From: Meinhardsimonia xiamenensis
Lineage (GTDB): Bacteria > Pseudomonadota > Alphaproteobacteria > Rhodobacterales > Rhodobacteraceae
Length of the DNA: 64,000 bases
NCBI RefSeq assembly: GCF_900102905.1
Contig: NZ_FNFV01000002.1
Span: 248,001 to 312,000 of the forward strand
Direction of reading: 5' to 3'
The first letter of the stretch is position 1. Each line of letters opens with the position of its first letter. Below are positions 1 through 8,765 of this stretch, in pieces. The translations under genes and the position numbers were made by a program. The notes under the pieces are model-generated. The model was not told the DNA's origin. It was given only the letters and a program-made list of their open reading frames with translations, and ran no database searches.

Positions 1-437
1 GGAATGAGATAGACAAAGGTCGGCAGCGTCTGCATCAGGTCCAGCACGGGCCGCATCGCCGCATAGAGTCGCGGCCGGTGCGCCGCGGCGATGCCCAGCG
101 GCACGCCTGCCGCCATGCAGACCACGCAGGCAGAGAGCACCAGCGTGAGGCTCTCGGTGGTCTCCTCCCAGTAACCCTGGTTGAGGATGAAGAGAAAACC
201 GGCCGCCACGAAAAGCGCTGTCTTCCAGCTGCGCTGCAGCACCCAGGTCAGGGCCACGAAGGCGGCGACCACAATGAGCGGATGGGGCGTCTGCAACAGC
301 CACAGGATCGCGGCAATCATTGCATCGAGCCCGTCCGACAGCCCGTCGAAGAACCACGCTCCATGCCCCTGCAGCCAGTCGAAGGCATCGCGCGCCACCG
401 CGCCGATGGGGATCTTGCGCTCGGTCAGCCACTCCAC
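1..437 (-). CDS. choW: Choline/glycine betaine ABC transporter permease (ChoW/ProW family), 5' part only
   Basis: Inner-membrane permease of a quaternary-amine ABC importer. Only the first ~145 codons are inside the window; the C-terminus lies beyond base 1. Hydrophobic segments lie at roughly residues 37-48, 53-67, 72-86 and 94-118, followed by the LMQTLPTFVYL stretch typical of ProW/OpuAB/ChoW permeases. I chose the GTG at 437 because a GGGAG ribosome site lies 8 bases upstream and no ATG fits the frame. It follows the binding-protein gene choX on the same strand, so the likely order is choX-choW-choV as in Sinorhizobium meliloti, with choV outside the window. Choline specificity is inferred from choX and from the divergent bet operon. 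A betaine permease is the alternative. Confidence 0.85.
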   Translation of the reverse strand, partial: MEWLTERKIPIGAVARDAFDWLQGHGAWFFDGLSDGLDAMIAAILWLLQTPHPLIVVAAFVALTWVLQRSWKTALFVAAGFLFILNQGYWEETTESLTLVLSACVVCMAAGVPLGIAAAHRPRLYAAMRPVLDLMQTLPTFVYLI

Positions 438-490
438 GGCCAATTCTCCCCGCCTTGGGGGCGGTCACCAAATGACCGCCCCCTTGTTCA

Positions 491-569
491 TCATCCTGGT
501 GAAAATACCCCGGGGGTCGCCATTGATGGCGCCATCGGTTCAAGCCCAATGGCGACGGGGCAGAGCCCC
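491..569. repeat. Dispersed intergenic repeat, copy A (box plus hairpins) between choX and choW
   Basis: On the plus strand the box TCATCCTGGTGAAAATACCC begins at 491. It is followed by a perfect 9-bp inverted repeat (TCGCCATTG at 517-525, CAATGGCGA at 547-555) and a GGGGC-AGA-GCCCC hairpin at 557-569, ten bases past the choX stop. Related copies occur at 13208, 25567 and 32634 (reverse). In the choX-choW transcript the hairpins come first, so they could lower choW expression relative to choX. Confidence 0.6.
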
Positions 570-578
570 CGCCACTGC

Positions 579-1523
579 TCACTCGATGCCAAGAGCCGCC
601 TTGACCGCCGCGAGCCCGTCGCCGCCGTCGCGGGTCTTCACGCCGTCAAGCCATGCCTCGAGCACCTCGGGATGCGCCTTCAGCCAGTCGCGGGCGGCTT
701 CCTTCGGGTCGCGGCCCTCGTCGAGGATGGCCCCCATGATCTCGTTCTCCATCTGGAGCGAGAACTTGAGGTTCTTCAGAAGCCGGCCCACATTCGGGCA
801 TTCCTCGACATACCCCGCGCGGGTGTTGGTATAGACCGTCGCGCCGCCATAGTCGGGCCCGAACCAGTCGTCGCCGCCCGAGAGATAGGTGATGTCGAAA
901 TTGGCGTTCATCGGGTGCGGCTCCCAGGCGAGAAAGACGATCGGCTCGCCGCGGCGCTCGGCGCGCGCGACCTGCGCCAGCATCCCCTGCTCGGAGCTTT
1001 CCACCACCTCGAAGCCCGAGAGCCCGAAGGCATCCTGCGCGATCATGTCCATGATCAGGCGGTTGCCGTCATTGCCCGGCTCGATGCCGTAGATCTTGCC
1101 GTCAAGCTCATCGCGGAACCTGGCGATGTCGGCGAAGTCGCGGATTCCAAGTTCGGCCCCCTTGGCGTTGGTCGCGAGCGTGTATTTCGCGCCCTCGAGA
1201 TTGACGCCGACGACATCCACCTTGCCGGAGTCGCGGTAGGGGGCGATGTCGGCCTCCATGGTCGGCATCCAGTTGCCGAGGAACACGTCGATGTCGCCAT
1301 TGGCGAGCGAGGTGTAGGTGACCGGCACGGAGAGAACTTTCACGTCCGTGTCATAGCCGAGCGCCTCGAGCACCACGGTCGTGGCCGCCGTGGTGGCGGT
1401 GATGTCGGTCCAGCCCACATCGGAGAAGCGCACGGTGCCGCACTGTTCGGGCTCCTGCTGCGCCAGCGCCGGCGTGCCGGCCAGCGCAAGCGCCAGGGCG
1501 GCGAGAATGGGTCTGATGTTCAT
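579..1523 (-). CDS. choX: Choline ABC transporter periplasmic binding protein
   Basis: Periplasmic substrate-binding protein (314 aa, OpuAC fold) that delivers choline to the ChoWV transporter. Residues 1-21 form a signal peptide with an AxA-type cleavage site before QQEPEQ. The aromatic cage of S. meliloti ChoX (W43, W90, Y119, W205) is matched, at a constant offset of five, by W38 (VGWTDI), W85 (GNWMP), Y114 (AKYTL) and W200 (FLAWEPHP), which supports choline as ligand. The start has a GGGAGGA ribosome site. The gene diverges from betI over an 84-bp spacer containing the BetI-type palindrome, so it is probably repressed by BetI and induced by choline. The choW gene follows after 141 bases of repeat and hairpins. 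Confidence 0.93.
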   Translation of the reverse strand: MNIRPILAALALALAGTPALAQQEPEQCGTVRFSDVGWTDITATTAATTVVLEALGYDTDVKVLSVPVTYTSLANGDIDVFLGNWMPTMEADIAPYRDSGKVDVVGVNLEGAKYTLATNAKGAELGIRDFADIARFRDELDGKIYGIEPGNDGNRLIMDMIAQDAFGLSGFEVVESSEQGMLAQVARAERRGEPIVFLAWEPHPMNANFDITYLSGGDDWFGPDYGGATVYTNTRAGYVEECPNVGRLLKNLKFSLQMENEIMGAILDEGRDPKEAARDWLKAHPEVLEAWLDGVKTRDGGDGLAAVKAALGIE

Positions 1524-1544
1524 GGCGGGATCCTCCCCGGTTTC

Positions 1545-1564
1545 TTGATTGACGAGTCAATTAA
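1545..1564. promoter_or_regulatory. BetI-type operator between choX and betI
   Basis: The perfect core palindrome ATTGAC-GA-GTCAAT extends to nine-base arms (TTGATTGAC / GTCAATTAA) with one mismatch. It is the only strong palindrome in the 84-bp divergent spacer. Its TTGA..TCAA layout resembles known TetR-family BetI sites. It lies 21 bases from the choX start and 43 from the betI start, so one dimer could control both directions. The assignment is by position and similarity, not tested. Confidence 0.75.
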
Positions 1565-1607
1565 AGACCAGCTAGCTTCGTCCCGCAACCCCGCACGGAG
1601 GTCAGGC

Positions 1608-2189
1608 GTGCCGAAACTCGGGATGGAACCTATCCGACGCCAGGCGCTGGTCCAAGCGACCATCGCCGAGATCGGCCATGTCGGCTCGCTCGACGTCACC
1701 GTCAGCCGGATCGCCCGGCGCGCCGGCGTCTCCGCGGCGCTCGCGCATCATTACTTCGGAAACAAGGAACGGCTCTTTCTCGCCGCCATGCGCCACATCC
1801 TCGCCGTTTACGGCCGCTCGGTCCGCGAGGCACTGAGGACGGCGGAGAGCCCGCGCGCGCGACTCGATGCCATCATTCGCGCAAGCTTCGGCCCGGAGAA
1901 TTTCGACGACGCGACCATCTCCGCCTGGCTGAACTTCTATGTCGCCGCGCGCCTCTCGCCCGAAGCCTCGCGGCTGCTCGCGATCTATCAGCGCCGGCTG
2001 CGCTCGAACCTTCTGCACGCCCTGCGCCCGTTGGTGGGTCCGCGCGCCGCGCAGCTGGCGGAAGCCATCGCCGCGCTCATCGACGGGCTCTACATCCGCG
2101 CCGCCCTGGCACCGAAGGCGCCGGATGCCACCGCCGAGATCGCCCTTGTCCGAGACGTGATCGACGCTCTGATCGGAGAGGCGCCATGA
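1608..2189 (+). CDS. betI: Choline-responsive transcriptional repressor BetI (TetR family)
   Basis: TetR-family repressor of the betaine synthesis genes (193 aa; E. coli BetI is 195 aa). The N-terminus PKLGMEPIRRQALVQAT closely follows the E. coli BetI start, which fixes the GTG at 1608 as the initiation codon; a GGAGG ribosome site lies just upstream. The helix-turn-helix spans about residues 27-48 (SRIARRAGVSAALAHHYFGNK). The rest is the helical ligand-binding and dimerisation domain. Its stop overlaps the betC start (ATGA), so betI-betC-betB form one operon and the regulator is autoregulated through the palindrome 43 bases upstream. The frame stays open far upstream, but that extension is antisense to choX and is not coding. 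Confidence 0.93.
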   Translation: MPKLGMEPIRRQALVQATIAEIGHVGSLDVTVSRIARRAGVSAALAHHYFGNKERLFLAAMRHILAVYGRSVREALRTAESPRARLDAIIRASFGPENFDDATISAWLNFYVAARLSPEASRLLAIYQRRLRSNLLHALRPLVGPRAAQLAEAIAALIDGLYIRAALAPKAPDATAEIALVRDVIDALIGEAP

Positions 2190-3694
2190 CCCGCCCCAAT
2201 GTTCTCATCGTGATGGTGGACCAGCTCGCCGGCACGCTGTTTCCCGACGGCCCGGCGTCCTGGCTCGTCACACCCAATCTGGCCCGGATTGCCGAGCAGT
2301 CGGTGCGGTTTGCCAACTGCTACACCGCCTCGCCGCTCTGCGCGCCCGGCCGCGGCGGCTTCATGACCTCGCGGCTGCCATCGGCCACCGGCATCTACGA
2401 CAACGCCGCCGAGTTCCGCGCCGAGCTGCCCACCTTCGCCCACCTTCTGCGTCGCGCCGGCTGGCGCACCTGCCTTTCGGGAAAGATGCATTTCGTCGGC
2501 CCCGATCAGCTGCACGGCTTCGAGGAGCGGCTCACGACCGACATCTACCCCGCGGATTTCGGCTGGACGCCCGACTGGCGCCGCCCCGGCGAGCGCATCG
2601 ACTGGTGGTACCACAACCTCGGCTCGGTGACGCAGGCGGGCGTGGCCGAGATCACCAACCAGCTCGAGTATGACGACGAGGTCGGCTTTCTCGCCCGCCA
2701 GTGGCTCTATGACGCCGCCCGCGGCGCCGATGCGCGGCCCTGGTGCCTGACGGTGAGCTTCACCCACCCGCATGACCCTTACGTCGCGCGCCGGCGCGAC
2801 TGGGATCTCTACGCGGGGTGCGAGCACCTTCTGCCGGAGGTGCCGGCGCTGCCCTATGAGTCACATGACCCGCATTCCCAGCGCATTTTCGACGCCAACG
2901 ACTGGCGATCCTATCATATTTCCGACAATGACATCACCCGCGCCCGCCGCGCCTATTTCGCCAACATCTCGTACATCGACCGGCAGATCGGCGAGATTCT
3001 CCAGGTGATGGAGGACACGCGCCAGGAGGCCGTCGTCATCTTCTGCTCCGATCACGGCGACATGCTGGGCGAGCGGGGGCTGTGGTTCAAGATGAGCTTC
3101 TTCGAGGGCTCGGCGCGCGTGCCGCTGATGATCGCGGCGCCCGAACTGGCCCCGGCCCGCATCGATGCACCCGTTTCCCTGATGGACCTTGGCCCGACGC
3201 TGCTGGAGCTTCTGGGCATCGAGGCGGGCGATGCGGCCGAATGGTGGGATGGCCGCTCGCTCCTGCCGCTCGTCGCGGGCGGCGAGCGTGGGGCGCCGGT
3301 GGCGATGGAATATGCCGCCGAAGCCTCCGTGGCGCCGATGGTGGCACTGGTGGAAGGCGGCTGGAAATACACCCGCTGCCGGGTTGACCCCGAGCAACTC
3401 TTCGACCTCAAGGCCGACCCCCATGAGCTGACGAATCTCGCCGCGGACCCCGCTCATGCCGACCGCCTCGCCGCCTTCCGCGCCAAGGCCGATGCGATGT
3501 GGGATCTCGACCGTTTCGAGGCCGAAGTGCGCGATTCGCAGGCGCGCCGGCTCATTGTCTACGAGGCCTTGCGCAAGGGCGGCTACTACCCGTGGGACTA
3601 CCAGCCGCTCAAGGACGCCTCCGAGCGTTTCATGCGCAACCACAAGGATTTGAACGTGCTGGAGGAAAGCCAGCGCTTCCCGAGAGGAGAGTGA
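2186..3694 (+). CDS. betC: Choline-sulfatase
   Basis: Hydrolyses choline-O-sulfate to choline and sulfate, feeding the BetB/BetA route to glycine betaine. The 502-aa length is normal for BetC. The alkaline-phosphatase-fold sulfatase domain begins at residue 3 ([10 protein letters not shown], with the metal-binding Asp). The sulfatase signature CxPxR is present as C52-A-P-G-R56, where C52 should be converted to formylglycine. [11 protein letters not shown] supplies the second metal site and the WFKMSFFEG stretch follows. The C-terminal part ([19 protein letters not shown]) matches the BetC C-terminal extension used for oligomerisation. The start codon overlaps the betI stop, and betB begins two bases after the betC stop, so the genes are translationally coupled. 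Confidence 0.95.
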   Translation: MTRPNVLIVMVDQLAGTLFPDGPASWLVTPNLARIAEQSVRFANCYTASPLCAPGRGGFMTSRLPSATGIYDNAAEFRAELPTFAHLLRRAGWRTCLSGKMHFVGPDQLHGFEERLTTDIYPADFGWTPDWRRPGERIDWWYHNLGSVTQAGVAEITNQLEYDDEVGFLARQWLYDAARGADARPWCLTVSFTHPHDPYVARRRDWDLYAGCEHLLPEVPALPYESHDPHSQRIFDANDWRSYHISDNDITRARRAYFANISYIDRQIGEILQVMEDTRQEAVVIFCSDHGDMLGERGLWFKMSFFEGSARVPLMIAAPELAPARIDAPVSLMDLGPTLLELLGIEAGDAAEWWDGRSLLPLVAGGERGAPVAMEYAAEASVAPMVALVEGGWKYTRCRVDPEQLFDLKADPHELTNLAADPAHADRLAAFRAKADAMWDLDRFEAEVRDSQARRLIVYEALRKGGYYPWDYQPLKDASERFMRNHKDLNVLEESQRFPRGE

Positions 3695-3696
3695 GA

Positions 3697-5157
3697 ATGC
3701 GCCCCGATGTCCAGCCCGCCGCCAGCCATTTCGTGAACGGCCAGCCGATGGAGGATGCGGCCGGCACGCCGATGCCCGTCATCTACCCTGCCACCGGAGA
3801 AGAGGTCGCGCGCGTTCACGCCGCCACGCCCGAGGTGGTGGAAGCGGCGCTTTCGGCCGCGGCCGCGGCGCAACCGGCATGGGCTGCGCTCTCGGGCACC
3901 GAGCGTGGGCGCATCCTGCGCCGGGCGGCAGAAATCATGCGCGAGCGCAACCGCGCGCTCTCCGAGATCGAGACCATCGACACCGGCAAGCCCCTGCAGG
4001 AGACGCTGGTGGCCGACGCCACCTCGGCGGCCGATGCACTGGAATTCTTCGGCGGCATCGCGGGGGCGCTGCGCGGCGAGCATGTGCGCCTGCCCGGCGG
4101 CGATTTCGCCTACACGATCCGCGAGCCGCTGGGCGTGTGCGTGGGGCTCGGGGCGTGGAACTATCCCACGCAGGTCGCCTGCTGGAAGGCGGCGCCCGCG
4201 CTTGCCTGCGGCAACACCATGGTCTTCAAGCCGTCCGAACTTACGCCGCTCTCGGCGCTGAAAGTGGCCGAGATCTTCATGGAGGCGGGCGCGCCGCCGG
4301 GCGTGTTCAACGTCGTCCAGGGCGCGGGCGAGGTGGGGGCCGCGCTCGTCACCGACCCGCGGGTGGCCAAGGTCTCGCTCACGGGCTCGGTCGAGACCGG
4401 CAGGCGCGTCTATGCCGCCGCGGCCGAAGGCATGCGCCATGTGACCATGGAACTTGGCGGCAAGTCGCCGCTCGTGATCTTCTCCGATGCCGATCTCGAG
4501 GCGGCGGTGGGCGGCGCGATCCTCGGCAACTTCTATGCCTCGGGGCAGGTCTGCTCGAACGGCACGCGGGTGTTCGTTCAGCGCCCCATTCGCGACGCCT
4601 TCCTTGAGCGGCTTACCGAGCGGCTCAAGGGCGTGGTGATGGGCGATCCGCTGGATGAGGCGGTGAATTTCGGCCCCCTCGTCAGCGCCGAGCAGCTCGC
4701 GATCGTCGAGGGCTACATCCGCAAGGGGGTGGAGGAGGGCGCGCGGCTCGTCACCGGCGGGCGGCGCGCCAACCGGCCCGGCTTCTTCATCGAGCCTACC
4801 GTCTTTGCCGAGGTCACCGACGAGATGACCATCGCGCGGGAAGAGATCTTCGGCCCCGTCATGGCGGTGCTCGACTTCGACGACGAGGAAGAAGTCATCG
4901 CGCGCGCCAATGCCACGCCCTATGGCCTCGCGGCCGGCGTCTTCACCCGCGATCTGGCCCGCGCCCATCGCATGGTGGCGGCGTTTCAGGCCGGCAGCAC
5001 CTGGATCAACAGCTACAACCTCACACCCGTCGAGGTGCCCTTCGGCGGCAACAAGCTCTCGGGCGTGGGGCGGGAGAACGGGCTTGCCGCCATCGAGCAC
5101 TATTCGCAGCTCAAGACGGTCTATGTCGGGATGGGAGGGCTGGATGCGCCTTATTGA
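3697..5157 (+). CDS. betB: Betaine-aldehyde dehydrogenase
   Basis: NAD(P)-dependent aldehyde dehydrogenase (486 aa) that oxidises betaine aldehyde to glycine betaine in the cytoplasm. The key residues are visible: N155 (GAWNYP), K178 (VFKPSE), general base E252 (MELGGK) and nucleophile C286 ([10 protein letters not shown]). The C-terminal [15 protein letters not shown] stretch is typical of BetB. I chose the ATG at 3697, preceded by GAGAGGAGAG; the frame remains open upstream inside betC, but that would overlap betC without reason. The gene continues the betI-betC run. A 210-bp spacer with strong inverted repeats separates it from the gst-betA pair. Confidence 0.94.
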   Translation: MRPDVQPAASHFVNGQPMEDAAGTPMPVIYPATGEEVARVHAATPEVVEAALSAAAAAQPAWAALSGTERGRILRRAAEIMRERNRALSEIETIDTGKPLQETLVADATSAADALEFFGGIAGALRGEHVRLPGGDFAYTIREPLGVCVGLGAWNYPTQVACWKAAPALACGNTMVFKPSELTPLSALKVAEIFMEAGAPPGVFNVVQGAGEVGAALVTDPRVAKVSLTGSVETGRRVYAAAAEGMRHVTMELGGKSPLVIFSDADLEAAVGGAILGNFYASGQVCSNGTRVFVQRPIRDAFLERLTERLKGVVMGDPLDEAVNFGPLVSAEQLAIVEGYIRKGVEEGARLVTGGRRANRPGFFIEPTVFAEVTDEMTIAREEIFGPVMAVLDFDDEEEVIARANATPYGLAAGVFTRDLARAHRMVAAFQAGSTWINSYNLTPVEVPFGGNKLSGVGRENGLAAIEHYSQLKTVYVGMGGLDAPY

Positions 5158-5226
5158 GTTTAACGCGCGCCCGGCAGGCGCCCCGCCGTGCCCGCCCGAG
5201 GCGTGCGGGGACTCTGCCGAGAAGCG

Positions 5227-5252
5227 CTTCAGGGGGCTTCGCGCCCCTGAAG
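5227..5252. terminator. Hairpin downstream of betB
   Basis: CTTCAGGGG and CCCCTGAAG form a perfect 9-bp stem around an 8-base loop, about 70 bases after the betB stop. No T-run follows, so it is not a classical intrinsic terminator on either strand. It may cause partial termination or protect the betB 3' end. Confidence 0.45.
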
Positions 5253-5276
5253 GCGCGCGTTCCAGTGTGATGTGGC

Positions 5277-5351
5277 GAGTCGCCGCCGCGTCAAGGACCT
5301 GCGGCCGCCTGCGGCGGTCGCCTGCGGCGATCCTTGACCCGGCGACGACTC
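5277..5351. repeat. 75-bp imperfect inverted repeat in the betB-gst spacer
   Basis: The 21-base arms (5277-5297 and 5331-5351) pair with only two mismatches. The interior repeats the unit CGCCTGCGGCG, so a long, nearly continuous stem is possible. It ends 4 bases before the GGAGGA ribosome site of the gst gene, so it could affect translation of gst as well as read-through from betB. Confidence 0.6.
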
Positions 5352-5367
5352 ACCGGAGGAAAGGGCG

Positions 5368-6015
5368 ATGCTGACGGTCTATGGGCGCGCGACCTCGTCG
5401 AATGTGCAGGCCGTGATGTGGGGGGCGGCCGAGCTCGGGCTTGAGGTGGAGCGGCTCGACTACGGCCATGTTTACGGCGGGGTCGATACGCCCGAGTTTC
5501 TGGCCATGAACCCCAACGGGCGGGTGCCGGTCTTGCGCGACGGCGAGCTGGTGCTCTGGGAGAGCTGTGCCATCCTGCGCTACCTCGCCGCTCGCTATGG
5601 CGACGGCGGCGCCTTCTGGCCCGCCGATCCGGTGGCGCGCGCGCCGGTGGATCAGTGGGCGGAATGGGGCAAGGTCACCTTCGCCGCGGCCTTCATTCAC
5701 CCGATCTTCTGGCCGCTCGTGCGCAAGCCTGCGCGCGAACGCGATGCCGTGGCGGTTGGGCGCGCCATCGACGAATTCATCCGGCTCGCGGGCATTCTCG
5801 AGGCGCAGATCGGCGAAGGGCCATGGGTGATGGGCGAGGCCTTCACCCTTGCCGATATCGTCTGCGGCCATGCGCTCTACCGCTGGTTCACCCTCGACAT
5901 CGACCGCCCGCCCGCGCCGGGGCTTGAGGCCTATTATGCGCGGCTCACCGGGCGGCCGGCCTATCGCGCGCATGTCATGGTTGACTACGCGCCGCTCAGA
6001 CATCCGGAGGCATGA
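5368..6015 (+). CDS. Glutathione S-transferase family protein within the bet operon
   Basis: Cytosolic glutathione-transferase fold (215 aa). The thioredoxin-like N-terminal domain (residues 1-80) starts [13 protein letters not shown], with the Ser-rich activation loop at 9-11. The NGRVPVL cis-proline turn and the [10 protein letters not shown] glutathione-binding segment follow. The C-terminal helical domain carries [17 protein letters not shown], the GST N-capping box region. A GGAGGA site supports the ATG at 5368. The stop overlaps the betA start (ATGA), so its product is made together with choline dehydrogenase. The substrate is unknown. Detoxifying aldehydes formed during choline oxidation is a guess from context only. 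Confidence 0.88.
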   Translation: MLTVYGRATSSNVQAVMWGAAELGLEVERLDYGHVYGGVDTPEFLAMNPNGRVPVLRDGELVLWESCAILRYLAARYGDGGAFWPADPVARAPVDQWAEWGKVTFAAAFIHPIFWPLVRKPARERDAVAVGRAIDEFIRLAGILEAQIGEGPWVMGEAFTLADIVCGHALYRWFTLDIDRPPAPGLEAYYARLTGRPAYRAHVMVDYAPLRHPEA

Positions 6016-7673
6016 TGGAAGCGGATTTCGTCATTGTCGGCGCCGGCAGCGCCGGTTGCGCCATGGCCTATCGCCTTTCCGAGGCGGGAGCCTCGGTGCT
6101 GGTCATCGAGCATGGCGGCTCGGACGCGGGGCCGTTCATCCAGATGCCGGCCGCGCTTTCCTACCCGATGAACATGCGCCGCTATGACTGGGGCTTCGTC
6201 ACCGAGCCCGAGCCGCATCTGGGCGGCCGGCGGCTTGCCTGCCCGCGCGGCAAGGTGATCGGGGGCTCCTCCTCGATCAACGGGATGGTCTATGTGCGCG
6301 GCCACGCCCGCGACTTCGACACATGGGCCGAGATGGGCGCCGACGGCTGGGCCTTTGCCGACGTGCTGCCCTATTTCAAGCGCATGGAGTGCTGGCATGA
6401 CGGCGGGCATGGGGGCGATCCGTCATGGCGGGGGCTGAACGGGCCGTTGCACGTCACCCGCGGGCCGATGAAGAACCCCCTCGTGCGGGCCTTCATCGAG
6501 GCCGGGGTGCAGGCGGGCTATCCGCGCACCGAGGATTACAACGGCCGCCAGCAGGAGGGCTTCGGCCCCTTCGAGGCGACGATCTGGAAGGGGCGGCGCT
6601 GGTCTGCGGCGAACGCCTATCTGAAGCCCGCGCTGAAGCGGCCGAACTGCGATCTCGTGCGCGCGCTGGCCCGCCGCGTCGTGATCGAGGAGGGCCGGGC
6701 GCGCGGCGTCGAGGTGGCGCGCGGCGGGCGCATCGAGGTGATCCGCGCGCGCCGCGAGGTGATTCTCGCCGCCTCCTCGATCAATTCGCCGAAGCTCCTG
6801 ATGCTGTCGGGCATCGGGCCCGCCGCGCATCTGGCCGAACACGGCATCGAGGTGATCGCCGATCGCCCCGGCGTGGGGCAGAACCTGCAGGATCACCTCG
6901 AGCTCTACGTGCAGATGGCGGCCAAGCAGCCCGTGAGCCTCTACAAGTACTGGAACCTGTTCGGCAAGGCGCTGATCGGGGCGCAGTGGCTCTTTTTCCG
7001 CCGCGGGCTCGGCGCCTCCAACCAGTTCGAGAGCTGCGGCTTCATCCGCTCGGCGGCGGGGGTGGAGTATCCTGACATCCAGTTTCACTTCCTGCCCATC
7101 GCCGTGCGCTATGACGGCAAGGCGGCGGCAGACGGGCACGGCTTTCAGGTGCACACCGGGCCGATGCGCTCGCCGAGCCGCGGGGCGGTGACGCTGCGCT
7201 CTGCTGATCCGGCCGAAGCCCCGATCATCCGCTTCAACTACATGAGCCACGAGAAGGACTGGCGCGATTTCCGAGCCGCCATCCGCTTTACCCGCGAGAT
7301 CTTTGCCCAGCCCGCCTTTGCGCCCTACGCCGACCGCGAGCTTCTCCCCGGCCCCGACGCGCAGAGCGACGACGAGCTCGACGCGGTGATCCGCGAGCAT
7401 GCCGAGAGCGCCTATCACCCCTGCGGCACCGCGCGCATGGGGCGGCGCGACGACCCGATGGCGGTGGTTGATCCCGAATGCCGGGTGATCGGCGTCGACG
7501 GGTTGCGGGTGGCCGATTCGTCGATTTTCCCGCAGGTGACCAACGGCAACATCAACGCGCCCTCGATCATGGTCGGCGAGAAGGCCTCCGACCACATTCT
7601 CGGGCGCAGCCCGTTGCCGCGCGAGGAGCGCGAGCCCTGGATCAATCCGCGCTGGCGGGAATCACAGCGTTGA
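6012..7673 (+). CDS. betA: Choline dehydrogenase (GMC oxidoreductase)
   Basis: FAD-dependent, membrane-associated dehydrogenase (553 aa) oxidising choline to betaine aldehyde, the first step of glycine betaine synthesis. The FAD-binding GAGSAG motif lies at residues 10-15. The GMC signature [19 protein letters not shown] follows near residue 80, a second GMC signature ([16 protein letters not shown]) lies near 257, and the catalytic His is in [10 protein letters not shown] near residue 470. ATG codons at 6012 and 6015 are both possible starts; the first overlaps the gst stop. The product is best called choline dehydrogenase because of the operon. Other GMC alcohol dehydrogenases look similar, but the bet context is decisive. 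Confidence 0.93.
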   Translation: MMEADFVIVGAGSAGCAMAYRLSEAGASVLVIEHGGSDAGPFIQMPAALSYPMNMRRYDWGFVTEPEPHLGGRRLACPRGKVIGGSSSINGMVYVRGHARDFDTWAEMGADGWAFADVLPYFKRMECWHDGGHGGDPSWRGLNGPLHVTRGPMKNPLVRAFIEAGVQAGYPRTEDYNGRQQEGFGPFEATIWKGRRWSAANAYLKPALKRPNCDLVRALARRVVIEEGRARGVEVARGGRIEVIRARREVILAASSINSPKLLMLSGIGPAAHLAEHGIEVIADRPGVGQNLQDHLELYVQMAAKQPVSLYKYWNLFGKALIGAQWLFFRRGLGASNQFESCGFIRSAAGVEYPDIQFHFLPIAVRYDGKAAADGHGFQVHTGPMRSPSRGAVTLRSADPAEAPIIRFNYMSHEKDWRDFRAAIRFTREIFAQPAFAPYADRELLPGPDAQSDDELDAVIREHAESAYHPCGTARMGRRDDPMAVVDPECRVIGVDGLRVADSSIFPQVTNGNINAPSIMVGEKASDHILGRSPLPREEREPWINPRWRESQR

Positions 7674-7736
7674 GCCGTTAACCTTTCGTCAGCGAGGGGC
7701 TTGTGCCCCGCACCGCTGCGCGCGCATCTTGACGCC

Positions 7737-8411
7737 ATGTTAAGATTTCGTTCGCAGCATGTTCTCGCCGTGGCGCTCCTGGCCCTGTGTGGTGCCGGTG
7801 CCGCGGCCGACGAACGGTTTTCCGGCGCCGCGGTGGTGATCGACGGGGACACGCTGGAGGTTCGGGGCAGGAAGGTCAGGCTGTTCGGCATCGATGCGCC
7901 CGAGCTGGGGCAGAGCTGCACGCGCGATGACGGGCGCGGCTGGGCCTGCGGCCGCTGGGCGCGGGACTGGCTCGCCGCCCGTCTGCGCGGCCGGGAGGTG
8001 ACATGCGAGAAGCTGGGCACGGATCGCTACGCGCGCACGGTTGCCCGCTGCGCCGTGGAGGGAGAGGATATCGCTGAGGTGCTGGTGCGCGCCGGCGCGG
8101 CGATGGCGTATCGGCGCTACTCCCTCGACTATGTCGATGCGGAGAAGGAAGCCCTGTTTGCCAGGCGCGGTGTCTGGTCGGGGGAGGTGGACTCGCCCGC
8201 GGAGTTCCGCGCCCGCGCCGCGTCGCCGGTCCAGTCTGCGCCCGATCCTTCCTGCGCGATCAAGGGCAACGTCTCGCGCGCCGGACGGATCTATCACATG
8301 CCCGGCCAGCGCGACTACGAGCGGGTGCGCGTTGATCCGGCGAGGGGCGAGAGATGGTTCTGCTCCGAGGCCGCGGCCCGGGCGGCGGGCTGGCGGAGGG
8401 CGCTGAGGTAG
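7737..8411 (+). CDS. Secreted thermonuclease-family (SNase) protein
   Basis: Staphylococcal-nuclease-fold protein (224 aa), probably a periplasmic or secreted Ca2+-dependent nuclease. A signal peptide covers about residues 1-24. All residues of the SNase active site have counterparts: D36 and D38 in VIDGDT, R48, D53 and E56 in RLFGIDAPE, and R100 in DRYART. A Cys-containing tail from about residue 167 (SCAIKGNVS, IYHMPGQ, ERWFCSE) is a conserved extension often found on proteobacterial SNase proteins. I chose the ATG at 7737 because it places the signal peptide at the N-terminus; the frame is open further upstream without a ribosome site. It follows betA by 63 bases but has no obvious link to it. 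Confidence 0.88.
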   Translation: MLRFRSQHVLAVALLALCGAGAAADERFSGAAVVIDGDTLEVRGRKVRLFGIDAPELGQSCTRDDGRGWACGRWARDWLAARLRGREVTCEKLGTDRYARTVARCAVEGEDIAEVLVRAGAAMAYRRYSLDYVDAEKEALFARRGVWSGEVDSPAEFRARAASPVQSAPDPSCAIKGNVSRAGRIYHMPGQRDYERVRVDPARGERWFCSEAAARAAGWRRALR

Positions 8412-8496
8412 GCGGGGTTGACCTGCCCGTTCCCATCACACAGATGGATGCGCAAGCCCGACGGGCAAGACAGCGGAACGAAGGAGATCGATACCC

Positions 8497-8757
8497 ATGT
8501 CCCACCGACCCCACCTTCTGGAAGACGAGTTTCCCGAGCACGCCGCGCTCATTGCCGAGCTGAAGCAGAGCGACACCCACTTTGCTCACCTGGCGGAGCG
8601 GTTCGAGGCCCTGAACCGGGAGATTCATGCGCTCGAGGTCAGCCCGGATCCGGAGCTTGAACCCAAGGCCGAGGAGCTGCGCCGCAAGCGGGTGGCCCTG
8701 AAGGACGAGATCTACGCCTACCTGAAGAAAAAGGCGGCCGGGGCGGCGGCGGGCTGA
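8497..8757 (+). CDS. YdcH/DUF465 family small protein
   Basis: 86-aa, charged, helical protein. The pattern LLEDEFPEHAALIAELKQSDTHF at the start, then FEALNREIHALE and LRRKRVALKDEIYAYLKK, is the DUF465/YdcH signature: two antiparallel helices forming a coiled coil. The molecular function of the family is unknown. A GGAG site lies upstream of the ATG at 8497. The gene is convergent with pccR, the stops being 8 bases apart. Confidence 0.88.
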   Translation: MSHRPHLLEDEFPEHAALIAELKQSDTHFAHLAERFEALNREIHALEVSPDPELEPKAEELRRKRVALKDEIYAYLKKKAAGAAAG

Positions 8758-8765
8758 CGCCCCGC

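Noticed and set aside
78-1607. Very long plus-strand open frame leading into betI
   Set aside because: It is antisense to choX and choW and results from high GC content. The BetI N-terminus and a ribosome site place the true start at 1608.
3598-5100. 500-codon minus-strand frame opposite betB
   Set aside because: It is a shadow of betB in a GC-rich genome: its composition is His/Arg-rich and it has no recognisable domain.
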